Position numbers and translations under genes: made by a program. Shown one piece after another: positions 18,244 to 27,320 of a DNA stretch of 64,000 nucleotides (its first letter is position 1; each line of letters starts with the position of its first letter). Under the pieces are notes generated by a model, which saw nothing but the letters and a program-made list of their open reading frames with translations, did no database searches and was not told the DNA's origin. Source of the stretch: Desulfuromonadaceae bacterium (GTDB lineage: Bacteria; Desulfobacterota; Desulfuromonadia; Geobacterales; Pseudopelobacteraceae); the NCBI GenBank assembly GCA_028712075.1, contig JAQTQX010000007.1, positions 62,001-126,000 on the forward strand. Direction: 5' to 3'.

Positions 18244-19127
18244 TTGCGCCCTCCACCTTGTTTCAGATTATCCAAAGCCTCTTTCACCTTCTCCAGATAT
18301 TCCTCGCTAACCTGCGCTTGTTCCTGCCTGCCAGCTTTTTTTTGCGCCAGCTTTTCGACGATCTTGTTGATGCTGCTTGACTGCACGGCAGCGCCCTTGG
18401 CGTCGTAACTGGTGGACATGGCATGCACCGACGTAACAGAGTTCTTCATCTTGAAAACTGACAGGGCTTCATTCAGCATCCTTTTCAAATTATCAAAAGG
18501 GACCTCGAAGAATCGGGCTATCCTGGCCGTCACCTCGGGTGGAATCTGCTCTGGCGCCACTTCGTTATTTTCAATTCTGACAAGCTCCGCGAGTTCTATC
18601 CCTACCGAAGTGCAGACCACGTCCGGAAGAAGCTTGGTGGCACTGATCACTTCCCGTATGTACTCACCGAAAGAAACATATTGACCCAGCAGTGGAGCAT
18701 TGGCCTTGTTAATGGCAATGACCCGCTCGTTCTCCAAAAGATTCACACCGGCAGCAGGCACTTTCTCAATGAGATTGTGCACCAACAGGTTCATCGACGG
18801 CGTAATCTCCACCTCTCCCCGCTCCCACCGGCCATACGTATTGCGCCCGACATGCAGCAGATCGCAGATTTCTTCCAGCTTCATGTCCAGAACACGCCGC
18901 AGGATTTTCAGTTGATCGGGCGCAAGCAGCGGTTTCAATCCGAATTCCAGGGCGACCCGTTTCTTGTCGATCTCCAGACTCTGGGCATGGGTAAAGGTTA
19001 TTTCGCCGCAAGCCGGGCAAGTCTCACAGTCGAGGTCACGCAAAACATGACTCTCTCCATTGACGGTTACCGTTAATTCGGTTGTGGCGGTCTTATATTC
19101 AGCTTCATAACAGTTTGTGCAGATCAT
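18240..19127 (-). CDS. MqsA/YgiT-type zinc-finger HTH antitoxin-like regulator with long C-terminal extension
   Basis: A 295-residue protein. An N-terminal zinc-binding region has C3, C6 and the CETCPAC cluster at 34-40. An XRE-type helix-turn-helix at about 70-125 (ICDLLHVGRNTYGRWERGE) follows. This is the arrangement of MqsA antitoxins, but ordinary MqsA is about 130 residues, and here a second HTH-like region (about 130-220) and a charged tail are added. It follows the small DUF4258-like gene in the toxin-then-antitoxin order of mqsRA and likely represses that promoter through the palindromes at 19570-19607. The ATG at 19127 lies behind AGAGGA. Confidence 0.78.
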   Translation of the reverse strand: MICTNCYEAEYKTATTELTVTVNGESHVLRDLDCETCPACGEITFTHAQSLEIDKKRVALEFGLKPLLAPDQLKILRRVLDMKLEEICDLLHVGRNTYGRWERGEVEITPSMNLLVHNLIEKVPAAGVNLLENERVIAINKANAPLLGQYVSFGEYIREVISATKLLPDVVCTSVGIELAELVRIENNEVAPEQIPPEVTARIARFFEVPFDNLKRMLNEALSVFKMKNSVTSVHAMSTSYDAKGAAVQSSSINKIVEKLAQKKAGRQEQAQVSEEYLEKVKEALDNLKQGGGRK

Positions 19128-19212
19128 GATTGTGGTCCTCTAGCCCTGATAAACAGGATAAGTGCGTTAACGACGTTGTTTCTGCAATAGGCGCAGAAAA
19201 ACGTCTAACTTA

Positions 19213-19551
19213 CTAATTGATCGTGAAAGAGGTCAGTTTCCATTCGATGAACTCATTCGTCTGTGGATGGTAGTTGCTGCAAACCTTGCAGTATACTTCC
19301 ACTCCCTTTGTGCTCACACCCTGTATCACATAATGGGTGTTGTCCCGGCTACTCGCCCTCTCGCTTGTTGCAGGCATGGCATTCTCAATCGTGTCGGCGT
19401 GAGTGATAACATTCTCAACATCAGCCTCTAATAACCCGGCACGAGCCATGTCCTCCTGGCAATCCCTGGTCTTGCGAATCTTTCCCGCCAGATAGGCCGC
19501 CTGAATGGTACGGAGTACTAGCTCATCTAATTCAGTCCCGATTGGTGCCAT
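19213..19551 (-). CDS. Putative toxin, DUF4258-like, partner of the YgiT-type regulator
   Basis: A 112-residue protein starting at an ATG six bases after GGAG; the longer frame to 19590 would run through the operator. The middle resembles DUF4258 (AGLLEADVENVITHADTIE) and is followed by beta-strand segments THYVIQGVSTKGVEVYCKVC. DUF4258 proteins are commonly encoded next to YgiT-type zinc-finger antitoxins and are thought to be MqsR-like RNases; that activity is inferred, not seen. The order and the shared promoter with twin operators support a toxin-antitoxin module. Confidence 0.6.
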   Translation of the reverse strand: MAPIGTELDELVLRTIQAAYLAGKIRKTRDCQEDMARAGLLEADVENVITHADTIENAMPATSERASSRDNTHYVIQGVSTKGVEVYCKVCSNYHPQTNEFIEWKLTSFTIN

Positions 19552-19569
19552 AACTAACTCCAGAATACA

Positions 19570-19620
19570 AACACCAATTGGTGTTATCAATCAATATACC
19601 AATTGGTGTTTATCTGTCAA
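19570..19620 (-). promoter_or_regulatory. Promoter of the toxin-antitoxin operon with two palindromic operators
   Basis: On the minus strand TTGACA (19620-19615), a 16-base spacer and TATATT (19598-19593) form a strong promoter. The palindrome ACCAATTGGT fills the end of the spacer and touches the -10 element (19598-19607). A longer perfect palindrome AACACCAATTGGTGTT covers the expected transcription start (19570-19585). Their centres are 25 bp apart. This is the pattern of an autoregulated toxin-antitoxin promoter. Confidence 0.75.
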
Positions 19621-19722
19621 CAAAATATTTTTGCCTTCCTGAACCCAACTTCAAACCGTGTGGAGCCCCCGCAGAATCAGGCTTGCTTTATTGCGTATTC
19701 TTTAACCATTCCCCTCATTACC

Positions 19723-20277
19723 TTACCCAACACCCCCCTCCACCAACTTTGCCTCGGCCTCGCGCCTTTTAAGCAACCCATCCAGCCCCTTCCCCACCCA
19801 CAATCGCTTCATGCTCCTCAATTGTGCGGCGATTTCCGGCAAGTCCTTCTGCGGCACGGCATCCCGAATGGCCCGCATCTCCAGTCGCCTGTCCCCCACC
19901 ATCGAGGTGCCGCGATTGAACACCAGCGACAACAGCGCCCCCTGCGCATCGCCCGGCAGCTCGACCACACCCGGAAGCGCCTGTTCCGTCCGCAGTGCGT
20001 GGAGCGGCAGGGTGCGATTGAAAAAAACACTTTCCGCATCCTTGGGCTTGATCTTGATGTCCGTAAACTGCGGCGCGCGGTTCTTTGCGGCAATAGCGGT
20101 CTTGCAGATGGCCGTCTTCAGACGCGCCAGCGCATCCACCGAAAGATACGGCTCCCAATCGGATTCAAACTGGTCAACGGTGACATACCCCAGGTCATAA
20201 CCGATGCCGATGGTAATGCCGGAGCCACCTCCCGGCCATCTGCCCGGCTGATCATTCCCTTCAAATCCAAGAATCAA
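19723..20277 (-). CDS. Pesticin-like / phage-type muramidase
   Basis: About 184 residues resembling the lysozyme-like fold of pesticin and phage endolysins. GFEGNDQPGRWPGGGSGITI holds the probable catalytic glutamate, then GIGYDLG resembles the family's GYG segment, and LSLVFNRGTS is a conserved helix. The expected activity is cleavage of peptidoglycan glycan strands. No signal peptide is visible. The start is unclear: the frame has no ATG. A TTG at 20277 cuts into the fold, while the frame stays open to about 20325, where AAAGGGG precedes an ATT codon; a small indel after an out-of-frame ATG is also possible. It follows the hydrolase gene by about 70 bp. Confidence 0.6.
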   Translation of the reverse strand: MILGFEGNDQPGRWPGGGSGITIGIGYDLGYVTVDQFESDWEPYLSVDALARLKTAICKTAIAAKNRAPQFTDIKIKPKDAESVFFNRTLPLHALRTEQALPGVVELPGDAQGALLSLVFNRGTSMVGDRRLEMRAIRDAVPQKDLPEIAAQLRSMKRLWVGKGLDGLLKRREAEAKLVEGGVG

Positions 20278-20346
20278 CTGCTTGGCCGTGTCATTAATAA
20301 TGAGAATGCTGGCATCCCCTTTACATCAGTGCATATTATTTTGGAC

Positions 20347-21876
20347 TCACCCAACAATCTCATCCCCCGGCTTTGTCTTCGCAAAATTCACCGCTTTGGT
20401 CCCGCTCGTCACCTTGCCAACCAGGAACACGTTCTTGCGCACAATGCGCCGCAACACGATATCAACCAGTGTCGTGCTGTTGGCATGCAGCGCCGTCTGC
20501 AGCATGTCGGGCGAGGCCTTGAACTCGCACGGGAGGTAGTGGACAAACCCGTTGTCAGGACGGGCGATTATCCTGAAACCCAACATCTCGGAACCTGCCT
20601 GCGCAGTGCGGATGGGATTTTTGTCACTGCCGGTGATTTCACCCGTACCTTTCATCACGTCGCGATTCAAATAATAGGTTATGGTATCGGGATTGATTGC
20701 ATTGCGCTGACGGTCAATGAAGAAACCTTGCGGCAGGTGGTTGGGGTCGGAATCCGGCCCGGCGGTGAGCAGCAGATCGTAATCGGCAACCGGATGCCCT
20801 TCGTCATCCTGCACGCGGAAGATCACCATTGAATACCTGTCGTGGATGAAACGGACATCGGACCGGAACAGCCGTTGTTCGATTTCCACCTGTTCAGCCT
20901 TCTGGACCGCATCGGTCTCAGCCCTGAACCTGTCGCATAATGCATCGTACTGATCGCCGCTTGCCACCTGCATGCAGGCAAGGATGGCATTTATGGTTTC
21001 CATGCTGTTTACATCGTTCTGAGTCACTTTGACGCTACGCATGATCCCCATCTTCTCACCTGAATGGGATTTGCCGCTGATCACGCGCAGGGCCGTCTTC
21101 GGCGCTTGACAGATGGTCTCCACCTTCAGCTCCCTGGCTGAAAAGGCGCCCGGCTTGCCCGGTATTGCCTGCGGCACTTCCTGTAACAGCTTGATGTAGG
21201 TTCCGCTGAGATTGGCGGCGGCTACCCGCACCACACCGTCCGATCCGGTCTCGCCGGTATAGGCGTTCAGGTTGTCGTAGATGGAACGATCAATGCTCTG
21301 CCCGGTAAGGACAAAGGGAAAGATGCCCGTGGGGCCAATCTGGCTGCCATCGCTGCACAGCCATTCCATGTTGAGCGTGCAGGCCTCTTTACTGCCCAGT
21401 TCCAGCCAATCCAGCACCCCCTGCCCCGGTTCAACCCCCTCAAACCACGACTTCAGCCGGCTTATTCGACTCTTGCCGAGCTGGGCAAGGGCGGAACCGA
21501 AGTTGGCGGGCGCCAGCATGACCAGGTGGCTCATCGGGCAGATTCCGGCCTGCGGGTTTGAAGCGTAGTAACGCTGCCACCAATCGCGAATCACCGGCCC
21601 GCCGGTCGAATGCGTAATACAGACAAATCGGGTGCCGTCCTGCAGGAGAGCAGACAGTTCATCTGCAACCGCAGTGCGAAAGGCCCTGGAGATGTCGCTG
21701 ACGCGCACCTCGTCGTGAAAGCTGATGTAGCGGCCGAGAAAGATCTCCTCGATCCGTATATCCAGACCCAGAGAAGCGGCTTCAGCCCGCAACCTGAGCG
21801 GAAGCCCCCCATAGGTATCGGTGTTGGTGACACTCCAGCCATGGACGAATACGATCAGGGTTTTGACGACAGGCAT
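20347..21876 (-). CDS. Alpha/beta hydrolase, lipase-like, with long C-terminal region
   Basis: A 509-residue protein. The first 270 residues have an alpha/beta hydrolase pattern: the oxyanion-region HGW at 12-14 and a nucleophile elbow THSTGG with S90, then a strand LVMLAPANFGSAL typical of lipases. The last 200 residues are beta-rich and of unknown fold. No signal peptide is seen. The ATG at 21876 follows AGGGAG and is preferred over a TTG 18 bases earlier. The pairing with a muramidase just downstream recalls antibacterial effector sets (lipase plus peptidoglycan hydrolase), but no secretion gene is nearby, so the role is inferred only. Confidence 0.6.
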   Translation of the reverse strand: MPVVKTLIVFVHGWSVTNTDTYGGLPLRLRAEAASLGLDIRIEEIFLGRYISFHDEVRVSDISRAFRTAVADELSALLQDGTRFVCITHSTGGPVIRDWWQRYYASNPQAGICPMSHLVMLAPANFGSALAQLGKSRISRLKSWFEGVEPGQGVLDWLELGSKEACTLNMEWLCSDGSQIGPTGIFPFVLTGQSIDRSIYDNLNAYTGETGSDGVVRVAAANLSGTYIKLLQEVPQAIPGKPGAFSARELKVETICQAPKTALRVISGKSHSGEKMGIMRSVKVTQNDVNSMETINAILACMQVASGDQYDALCDRFRAETDAVQKAEQVEIEQRLFRSDVRFIHDRYSMVIFRVQDDEGHPVADYDLLLTAGPDSDPNHLPQGFFIDRQRNAINPDTITYYLNRDVMKGTGEITGSDKNPIRTAQAGSEMLGFRIIARPDNGFVHYLPCEFKASPDMLQTALHANSTTLVDIVLRRIVRKNVFLVGKVTSGTKAVNFAKTKPGDEIVG

Positions 21877-22214
21877 TTTGGTTTCTCCCTTCAAAAATCA
21901 TTTTTCAAAACGTTCGTAACAGAGATAGACAGTTTAAATCCAGAACGGTTCTGTCTTTGTCAGTCCCATGCTTTGCCTGCTGAGAAGGCCAACGTACGCA
22001 TGAACAAAAAAAGCCGCTCCATCAGCGTTAAAGCTGACAAAAGCGACTTCCAAAACAAAAACAGCTCCACTCGCGTGAAACCATTATCACCCTCCAGTGA
22101 TTTATATTATTCAATGAATGTCTGTTTGTATAGTCCTGTTATAAAACCATGTCAATGAGAACGTTCTCGTGTTCAAATCAGTAAAATTCCGGGTGGAAAG
22201 CTCACGAATCAAAA
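21877..22214. other. Intergenic stretch between holA and the hydrolase gene
   Basis: This 338-bp AT-rich gap should hold the promoter of the hydrolase-muramidase pair. I see a perfect 12-bp palindrome GAGAACGTTCTC at 22157-22168 and a weak hairpin at the end of holA. A plus-strand frame from 22001 lacks a ribosome site and is not convincing. Confidence 0.5.
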
Positions 22215-22224
22215 TTACCACCCG
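22184..22224 (-). terminator. Possible weak terminator of the leuS-lptE-holA operon
   Basis: CGGGTGG at the very end of holA pairs with CCACCCG around a 21-base loop on the minus strand, followed by GAATTTTAC. The large loop and short T run make it a weak candidate. Confidence 0.35.
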
Positions 22225-23210
22225 CCGGTGCAGATGCCCATTGCCAGTCCATGCATAAGCGTATATGACGTCCCTCCGGTTTTTGACGACAGGTCCCTCC
22301 GGTACAATTCTTCGAATATTTTCCGTAACTCTCCTCTCGAAAAATTACGGGCCTGCGCAACAATTTCTCCGAGAAAAAAAGCATGTATCGAAAGCTCTCT
22401 GCCAATTTCTGCCTGCGGCATCTTTTTATCGAGCAGTTCCCTGACCCTCCACAGCTTTCTGAAATGACTGGACAGGGCACCGATCATCATTGGCGCATCC
22501 TCTCCGTTAAGAAACAGCGCATCGAGGCTTCTCAGTGCATTGTGCAGATCGCGCAAACCGAGGAATTTTGCGAGTTCAAAAGCGGTGAAGGCTTTGCTGC
22601 TGCTGGCCATGGTACGAACATCATCGACAGTAATGCGTGTCTTGGTGCCGGCATACACGACCAGTTTCTCAAGCTGTGAGACCAACTCCTGTAGATTATT
22701 ACCGATAAGCGCTGATAAAAGCTCGGCAGCGGCCGGCTCAATAGGCTTCCCCTGTATGACCGCCTCACTTTGAATAAAACCGGGAAGCTTGTTGTCGTAA
22801 AGCCGTTTGTATTCGACAAGTACTCCACTCTTTTTGAACTCCAGGAAAAACTTCTTGCGCTGATCGATCTTGCTGCCGGTCAACAGCAGACAGGTTCCGG
22901 AAGAGGGATTCTGAATATACGGGAGCAGTATTTCGAGTGTTTCTGCTTTGAGCTGTTCAGCCCGTTTGACCAGGACCGCGCGCCGCTCTGAAAACATCGG
23001 CAGAGTCTGGGCTGCATCGAGGATATCGACACCTTTCGATTCATTGCCGAAAAACACATTAAAATTAAAATCTTTAAGTGACGGGTCAACAGCCCGCTCA
23101 AGTAGCATCTGAACGGCACGATCGACCAGAAACGGCTCTTCACCGTACAAGAAACATACAGTTGGCACGACGCCCTTCTTGAGCGATGTTTCAAATTCCT
23201 GTGGTGTCAT
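22215..23210 (-). CDS. holA: DNA polymerase III delta subunit
   Basis: A 331-residue protein with the delta-subunit pattern: an N-terminal region CFLYGEEPFLVDRAVQMLLE, a middle AAA-like part LLLTGSKIDQRKKF, and the C-terminal clamp-loader collar domain with LGLRDLHNALRSLDALFLNG. Delta opens the beta sliding clamp during loading. The length is usual for HolA. It starts two bases after the lptE stop and is the last gene of leuS-lptE-holA, an order widespread in proteobacteria. Confidence 0.92.
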   Translation of the reverse strand: MTPQEFETSLKKGVVPTVCFLYGEEPFLVDRAVQMLLERAVDPSLKDFNFNVFFGNESKGVDILDAAQTLPMFSERRAVLVKRAEQLKAETLEILLPYIQNPSSGTCLLLTGSKIDQRKKFFLEFKKSGVLVEYKRLYDNKLPGFIQSEAVIQGKPIEPAAAELLSALIGNNLQELVSQLEKLVVYAGTKTRITVDDVRTMASSSKAFTAFELAKFLGLRDLHNALRSLDALFLNGEDAPMMIGALSSHFRKLWRVRELLDKKMPQAEIGRELSIHAFFLGEIVAQARNFSRGELRKIFEELYRRDLSSKTGGTSYTLMHGLAMGICTGGW

Positions 23211-23212
23211 GG

Positions 23213-23737
23213 TCAGTAGGACTCTTCAAGTGCAGAGATGCATTTGTGGGCAATGATGCGGGCTGCAGCGGCAAACGCCTGTTCTTCGGAATTGCGCTGC
23301 AGGGCAAGATCGCTGTTGGCGGGGAACTGCTGTGCCCCCTGAAGTTGTCCCTTCCAGAGTGGAACGACCTCCCCCTTACCGGTAATTTCGAGCTCAACAA
23401 CGACCGTCAGCAGGTACAGTCGGGCCTGATCGAGAGCGTTGAATGCAACCGCTTTACTGGAATAGGAAATAACGCGCCCCTTCACGGCAAGGTCGGCGTT
23501 CAGGGCGCTGTCGGCGGGGGCAAGTCCGCGCAGCGCGTGAAATTCATCGTAAAAGGCCCTGCGCAGCACGGTCTGGGCGGTCGGGCTGATACTCTCGTTG
23601 TTGAAGAACGGTACCCATATTTTCTGCGCAGAACCGATACGCCCGGATTGAGCTTGGGTGAAATGGTATCCGCACCCCGCCACTGCAAGAAGCAGCAACC
23701 CAAGCAGAAAAGCCCGCAACCATCGGAAGAACACCAC
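23213..23737 (-). CDS. lptE: LPS-assembly lipoprotein LptE-like
   Basis: A 174-residue lipoprotein. The signal peptide ends at a lipobox AVAGC with the lipidated cysteine at 22, followed by GYHF, the hallmark of LptE/RlpB. LptE plugs the LptD barrel and helps place lipopolysaccharide in the outer membrane. The later strand KIWVPFFNNESISPTAQ is also typical. It starts three bases after leuS and is followed closely by holA, the conserved setting of this gene. Confidence 0.88.
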   Translation of the reverse strand: MVFFRWLRAFLLGLLLLAVAGCGYHFTQAQSGRIGSAQKIWVPFFNNESISPTAQTVLRRAFYDEFHALRGLAPADSALNADLAVKGRVISYSSKAVAFNALDQARLYLLTVVVELEITGKGEVVPLWKGQLQGAQQFPANSDLALQRNSEEQAFAAAARIIAHKCISALEESY

Positions 23738-23739
23738 CT

Positions 23740-26211
23740 CTACCCCACCACAATATTGACGAGTTTGCCCGGCACAAAGATAACCTTGCGCACGGTAACA
23801 CCATCAAGAAACGGCTTTATTTTTTCATCGGCAAGGGCACACGCTTTCAGTTCATCTTCACCGGTACCGGCAGCTGCAGTGATTTTTGAGCGCAATTTGC
23901 CATTTACCTGCACAATGATCAGCATTTCTTCATCAATGACGGCATCCTCATCATATTCCGGCCATGCCGCATGCGTCAGCGGCACGGTACTGCCAAGCCG
24001 CTGCCAGAGTTCTTCGGTCACGTGGGGGATAAATGGCGCCATTAACAGAATAACACTCTGGAGAGCTTCCTTCATGACCGCCGGGAACTGGGCTGTTGCA
24101 AGTTCAGCCACCTGAAGGGTATTCAGCAGCTCCATAACGGCAGCAATCGCCGTGTTAAAGTGAAAACGATCTTCAACATCTTCGGTAACCTTACGGATTG
24201 TTTTGTGCACCGCTCTGCGTAATGCGCGCTCTTCAGAGGTAAGGGTACCAGGGTCAGGGGTTTTGGCATTTTTCACCATATCAAGGCGGTCATGTACCAG
24301 TTTCCAGATACGTCCGATAAAACGGAATGACCCTTCTACCCCCTGGTCATTCCAATCCAGATCTTTTTCCGGCGGAGCAGCAAACAGCGAAAACAGGCGG
24401 GCGGTGTCGGCGCCGTATTTCGTGATCAGGGCGTCGGGATCAACAACATTGCCTTTCGATTTGCTCATTTTTGCGCCGTCTTTGATAACCATCCCCTGAG
24501 TCAGAAGATTGGTAAACGGCTCATCGGCTGAAACGTGCCCCAGGTCCCTCAGCACCTTGGTAAAGAAGCGCGCATACAGCAGATGCAGTACCGCATGCTC
24601 AATCCCTCCGATATACTGATCAACCGACATCCAGTAGTCAACCGAGTCACGGTGCAGAATGCCTTCCTTGAAGTCAGGACAGCAGTAGCGAAGGAAATAC
24701 CAGGATGACTGGACAAACGTATCCATCGTATCTGTTTCACGGCGAGCCGGCTTACCGCAGGTTGGACAGGAACAGGCTACAAAGGATTCCATCTGGGCCA
24801 ACGGACTTCCTCCCTCTCCGCTGAACGCCACATCCTTCGGGAGCACAACCGGCAAATCCTGCTCCGGAACGGCGACAACACCGCAACTTTCGCAGTAGAT
24901 AACCGGAATCGGATTGCCCCAGTAGCGCTGACGGGAAATGCCCCAATCCCTGAGCCGGAAATTCACCGTCTTGCTGCCGCGTCCCTGATTCTGAAGGAAA
25001 TCAGCAATCGACTCCTTGGCATCACTGTTTGGCATGCCGTCAAACTGGCCGGAATTGGTCATTATTCCCGCTTCGGTATATGCTTCCGTCATAGTGGCAG
25101 GATCAAGCACCACACCCTCCGGCTGAATGACAACCTTCAGGGGCAGATCGTACTTTTTGGCAAACTCGAAATCGCGCTGATCATGGGTAGGAACCGCCAT
25201 AACAGCGCCGGTCCCATAATCCATCAGAACAAAGTTTGCCAAAAAAACCGGCATTCGGGCGCCGGTCAGTGGATTTACGCAGTACGAACCGGTAAACACC
25301 CCTTCTTTTTCAAAATCATCGGCAGTACGTTTGATGCGGTCGGTTTTCCGGATTTTATCGATAAAAGCGGCAACGGCATCGCGGTGTTCAGGAGTGGCCA
25401 GCTCAACTGCCCGTGAATGTTCCGGCGCAAGCGACATAAAGGTAGCACCGAAGACGGTATCCTGACGGGTAGTAAAAACGCGGAGTGGCGTATCACTGTT
25501 TTCAACCGGGAAATCTATCTCGCAACCGTAACTTTTACCGATCCAGTTACGCTGCATGACGAGCACCCGCTCCGGCCAACCGGGGAGTTTACTGGTATTT
25601 TCAAGCAGCTCCTCGGCATAATCGGTTATGCGGAAAAACCACTGATCAAGTTCTTTCTGATTGACGTCGGTATCGCAACGCCAGCATCCGCCGTCCTCAA
25701 CCTGTTCGTTGGCAAGGACGGTCTCACACTTCGGACACCAGTTGACGAATGACGTTTTTTTGTAGGCAAGACCCTTGGTAAACATTTCCAGGAACAGCTT
25801 CTGTTCCCATCGGTAATACTCGAGATCACAAGTGGCCAGTTCCCTGTCCCAGTCGTATGAGAACCCCATTTTCTTGAGCTGGCTGCGCATGTAGGCAATA
25901 TTTTCGTACGTCCAGGTCGCCGGATGGCTGTTATTCTGAATGGCAGCGTTCTCGGCGGGCATACCGAACGCGTCCCACCCCATCGGATGCATGACGTTAA
26001 AACCGCGCATTCTCTTGAACCTGCCGATTACGTCGCCGATCGAATAGTTTCGGACATGCCCCATATGGATACGGCCGGATGGATAGGGAAACATCTCCAG
26101 CAGGTAATATTTTTGTTTTCTCTCATCAGGAAAAGCCTTGAATGTTTTTTCCGATTCCCAGACCGCCTGCCATTTCTGCTCAATCTCTTTTGGTATATAC
26201 TTCTGATCCAC
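23740..26211 (-). CDS. leuS: Leucyl-tRNA synthetase
   Basis: An 823-residue class I synthetase that attaches leucine to its tRNA. It has the HIGH-type motif HMGH in [19 protein letters not shown], the editing domain with [19 protein letters not shown], zinc-finger-like cysteine pairs, the KMSKS motif in [16 protein letters not shown], and a C-terminal anticodon-binding and LeuRS tail region. The length is normal for bacterial LeuRS. It heads the leuS-lptE-holA operon. Confidence 0.97.
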   Translation of the reverse strand: MDQKYIPKEIEQKWQAVWESEKTFKAFPDERKQKYYLLEMFPYPSGRIHMGHVRNYSIGDVIGRFKRMRGFNVMHPMGWDAFGMPAENAAIQNNSHPATWTYENIAYMRSQLKKMGFSYDWDRELATCDLEYYRWEQKLFLEMFTKGLAYKKTSFVNWCPKCETVLANEQVEDGGCWRCDTDVNQKELDQWFFRITDYAEELLENTSKLPGWPERVLVMQRNWIGKSYGCEIDFPVENSDTPLRVFTTRQDTVFGATFMSLAPEHSRAVELATPEHRDAVAAFIDKIRKTDRIKRTADDFEKEGVFTGSYCVNPLTGARMPVFLANFVLMDYGTGAVMAVPTHDQRDFEFAKKYDLPLKVVIQPEGVVLDPATMTEAYTEAGIMTNSGQFDGMPNSDAKESIADFLQNQGRGSKTVNFRLRDWGISRQRYWGNPIPVIYCESCGVVAVPEQDLPVVLPKDVAFSGEGGSPLAQMESFVACSCPTCGKPARRETDTMDTFVQSSWYFLRYCCPDFKEGILHRDSVDYWMSVDQYIGGIEHAVLHLLYARFFTKVLRDLGHVSADEPFTNLLTQGMVIKDGAKMSKSKGNVVDPDALITKYGADTARLFSLFAAPPEKDLDWNDQGVEGSFRFIGRIWKLVHDRLDMVKNAKTPDPGTLTSEERALRRAVHKTIRKVTEDVEDRFHFNTAIAAVMELLNTLQVAELATAQFPAVMKEALQSVILLMAPFIPHVTEELWQRLGSTVPLTHAAWPEYDEDAVIDEEMLIIVQVNGKLRSKITAAAGTGEDELKACALADEKIKPFLDGVTVRKVIFVPGKLVNIVVG

Positions 26212-26255
26212 GGTAGTTTCCTTTCACCTCTTGAATAATCTTCTTCGTTTCCCGA

Positions 26256-27320
26256 TTAATTAAACCCGCCCTGAAGCAGGATTTCATCTGCAATTTTGTC
26301 AAGCGTCACAGAGCGATCGACAACTCCCGTTGCCACAGCCTCACGCGGCATGCCGTATACAATGGCAGTATCCTCTGACTCCGCCAGTACGCAGCCGCCA
26401 TGCTCCTTGATCGACCGTATTCCTGAACTTCCGTCATTACCCATGCCGGTCAAAATAACCGCAACAACCCGTTTGCAGTAAATTCCGGCGCACGATTTCA
26501 GCATGGCATCAACCGACGGTACATACCTGTCCGATTCCGACGGCTCAACGATGCAAACCGTTACCTGACCGCCACGTATTTCAAAAACCATATTTTTGCC
26601 GCCGGGGGCTATCAGAATGCTTCCGGGGAGCACAAGATCACCATCCTCAGCCTCCTTGACATCGAAATGGGACGATCTGTTCAGCCGCTCGGCAAATGCC
26701 TTGGTAAAACCGGCCGGCATATGTTGTGAAATAACCACGGCAAACGGATACTTCCGTTCAAAACTCGTTATAATTTGCTGCAGCGCAGGCGGGCCACCGG
26801 TTGAGGAACCAATAGCAACAAGATCAATACCGGTATACTGCGCAGCAACGTCCAACAGAGCAGGCGTTGTCGGATCGACCTCTCCACGGGTGTTGCCAAC
26901 GATGCCGCGCGGCGTTTTCTTTGACCTCAGGTCGATGATCTGCCGTACTTTTTTCTGAAGATCTTCCTTTATGGAGAGCAGATCTATTGATGCCGTTCCA
27001 GAAGGTTTGGCGACAAAATCGAGCGCCCCAAGCTCTAGCGCCTTGAAAACTTTGTCTGCTCCGCTCAGGGCACTGATAACAATTACCGGCACAGAAAAAC
27101 GGGTTGTCAGGATGCGCAGCAGGGTAAAACCATCCATCTTGGGCATTTCGAGATCAAGGGTTACCAAATCCGGTTTGAGGGCGATGACTTTCTGAATGCC
27201 CTCTTCACCGTTTCCCGCAAATCCCACGATTTCAACAGTATCAAGCCCCTCCAGCATACGGGTTATACTGCGGCGGCTGAATGCCGAATCATCAACGACA
27301 ACGATCCTGATTTTTTTCAC
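26256..27320 (-). CDS. cheB: Chemotaxis-type protein-glutamate methylesterase CheB
   Basis: A 354-residue protein with a receiver domain (phospho-acceptor D56 in [13 protein letters not shown]) and a C-terminal methylesterase. The nucleophile serine is in [15 protein letters not shown], the histidine in [16 protein letters not shown] and the aspartate in [11 protein letters not shown]. It removes methyl groups from receptor glutamates. It is the last gene of the chemosensory operon, and its GTG start overlaps the cheR stop (GTGA). Confidence 0.93.
   Translation of the reverse strand: MKKIRIVVVDDSAFSRRSITRMLEGLDTVEIVGFAGNGEEGIQKVIALKPDLVTLDLEMPKMDGFTLLRILTTRFSVPVIVISALSGADKVFKALELGALDFVAKPSGTASIDLLSIKEDLQKKVRQIIDLRSKKTPRGIVGNTRGEVDPTTPALLDVAAQYTGIDLVAIGSSTGGPPALQQIITSFERKYPFAVVISQHMPAGFTKAFAERLNRSSHFDVKEAEDGDLVLPGSILIAPGGKNMVFEIRGGQVTVCIVEPSESDRYVPSVDAMLKSCAGIYCKRVVAVILTGMGNDGSSGIRSIKEHGGCVLAESEDTAIVYGMPREAVATGVVDRSVTLDKIADEILLQGGFN

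Noticed and set aside
19603-20832. A long plus-strand frame of about 409 codons
   Set aside because: It is antisense to the muramidase and hydrolase genes, lacks a ribosome site and has biased, low-information composition.
21610-22158. A plus-strand frame reaching into the gap before holA
   Set aside because: It is mostly antisense to the hydrolase gene, and the part in the gap has no ribosome site.
22157-22168. Palindrome GAGAACGTTCTC upstream of the hydrolase gene
   Set aside because: A 12-bp palindrome in a promoter gap may be an operator, but there is no second copy or regulator to support it.
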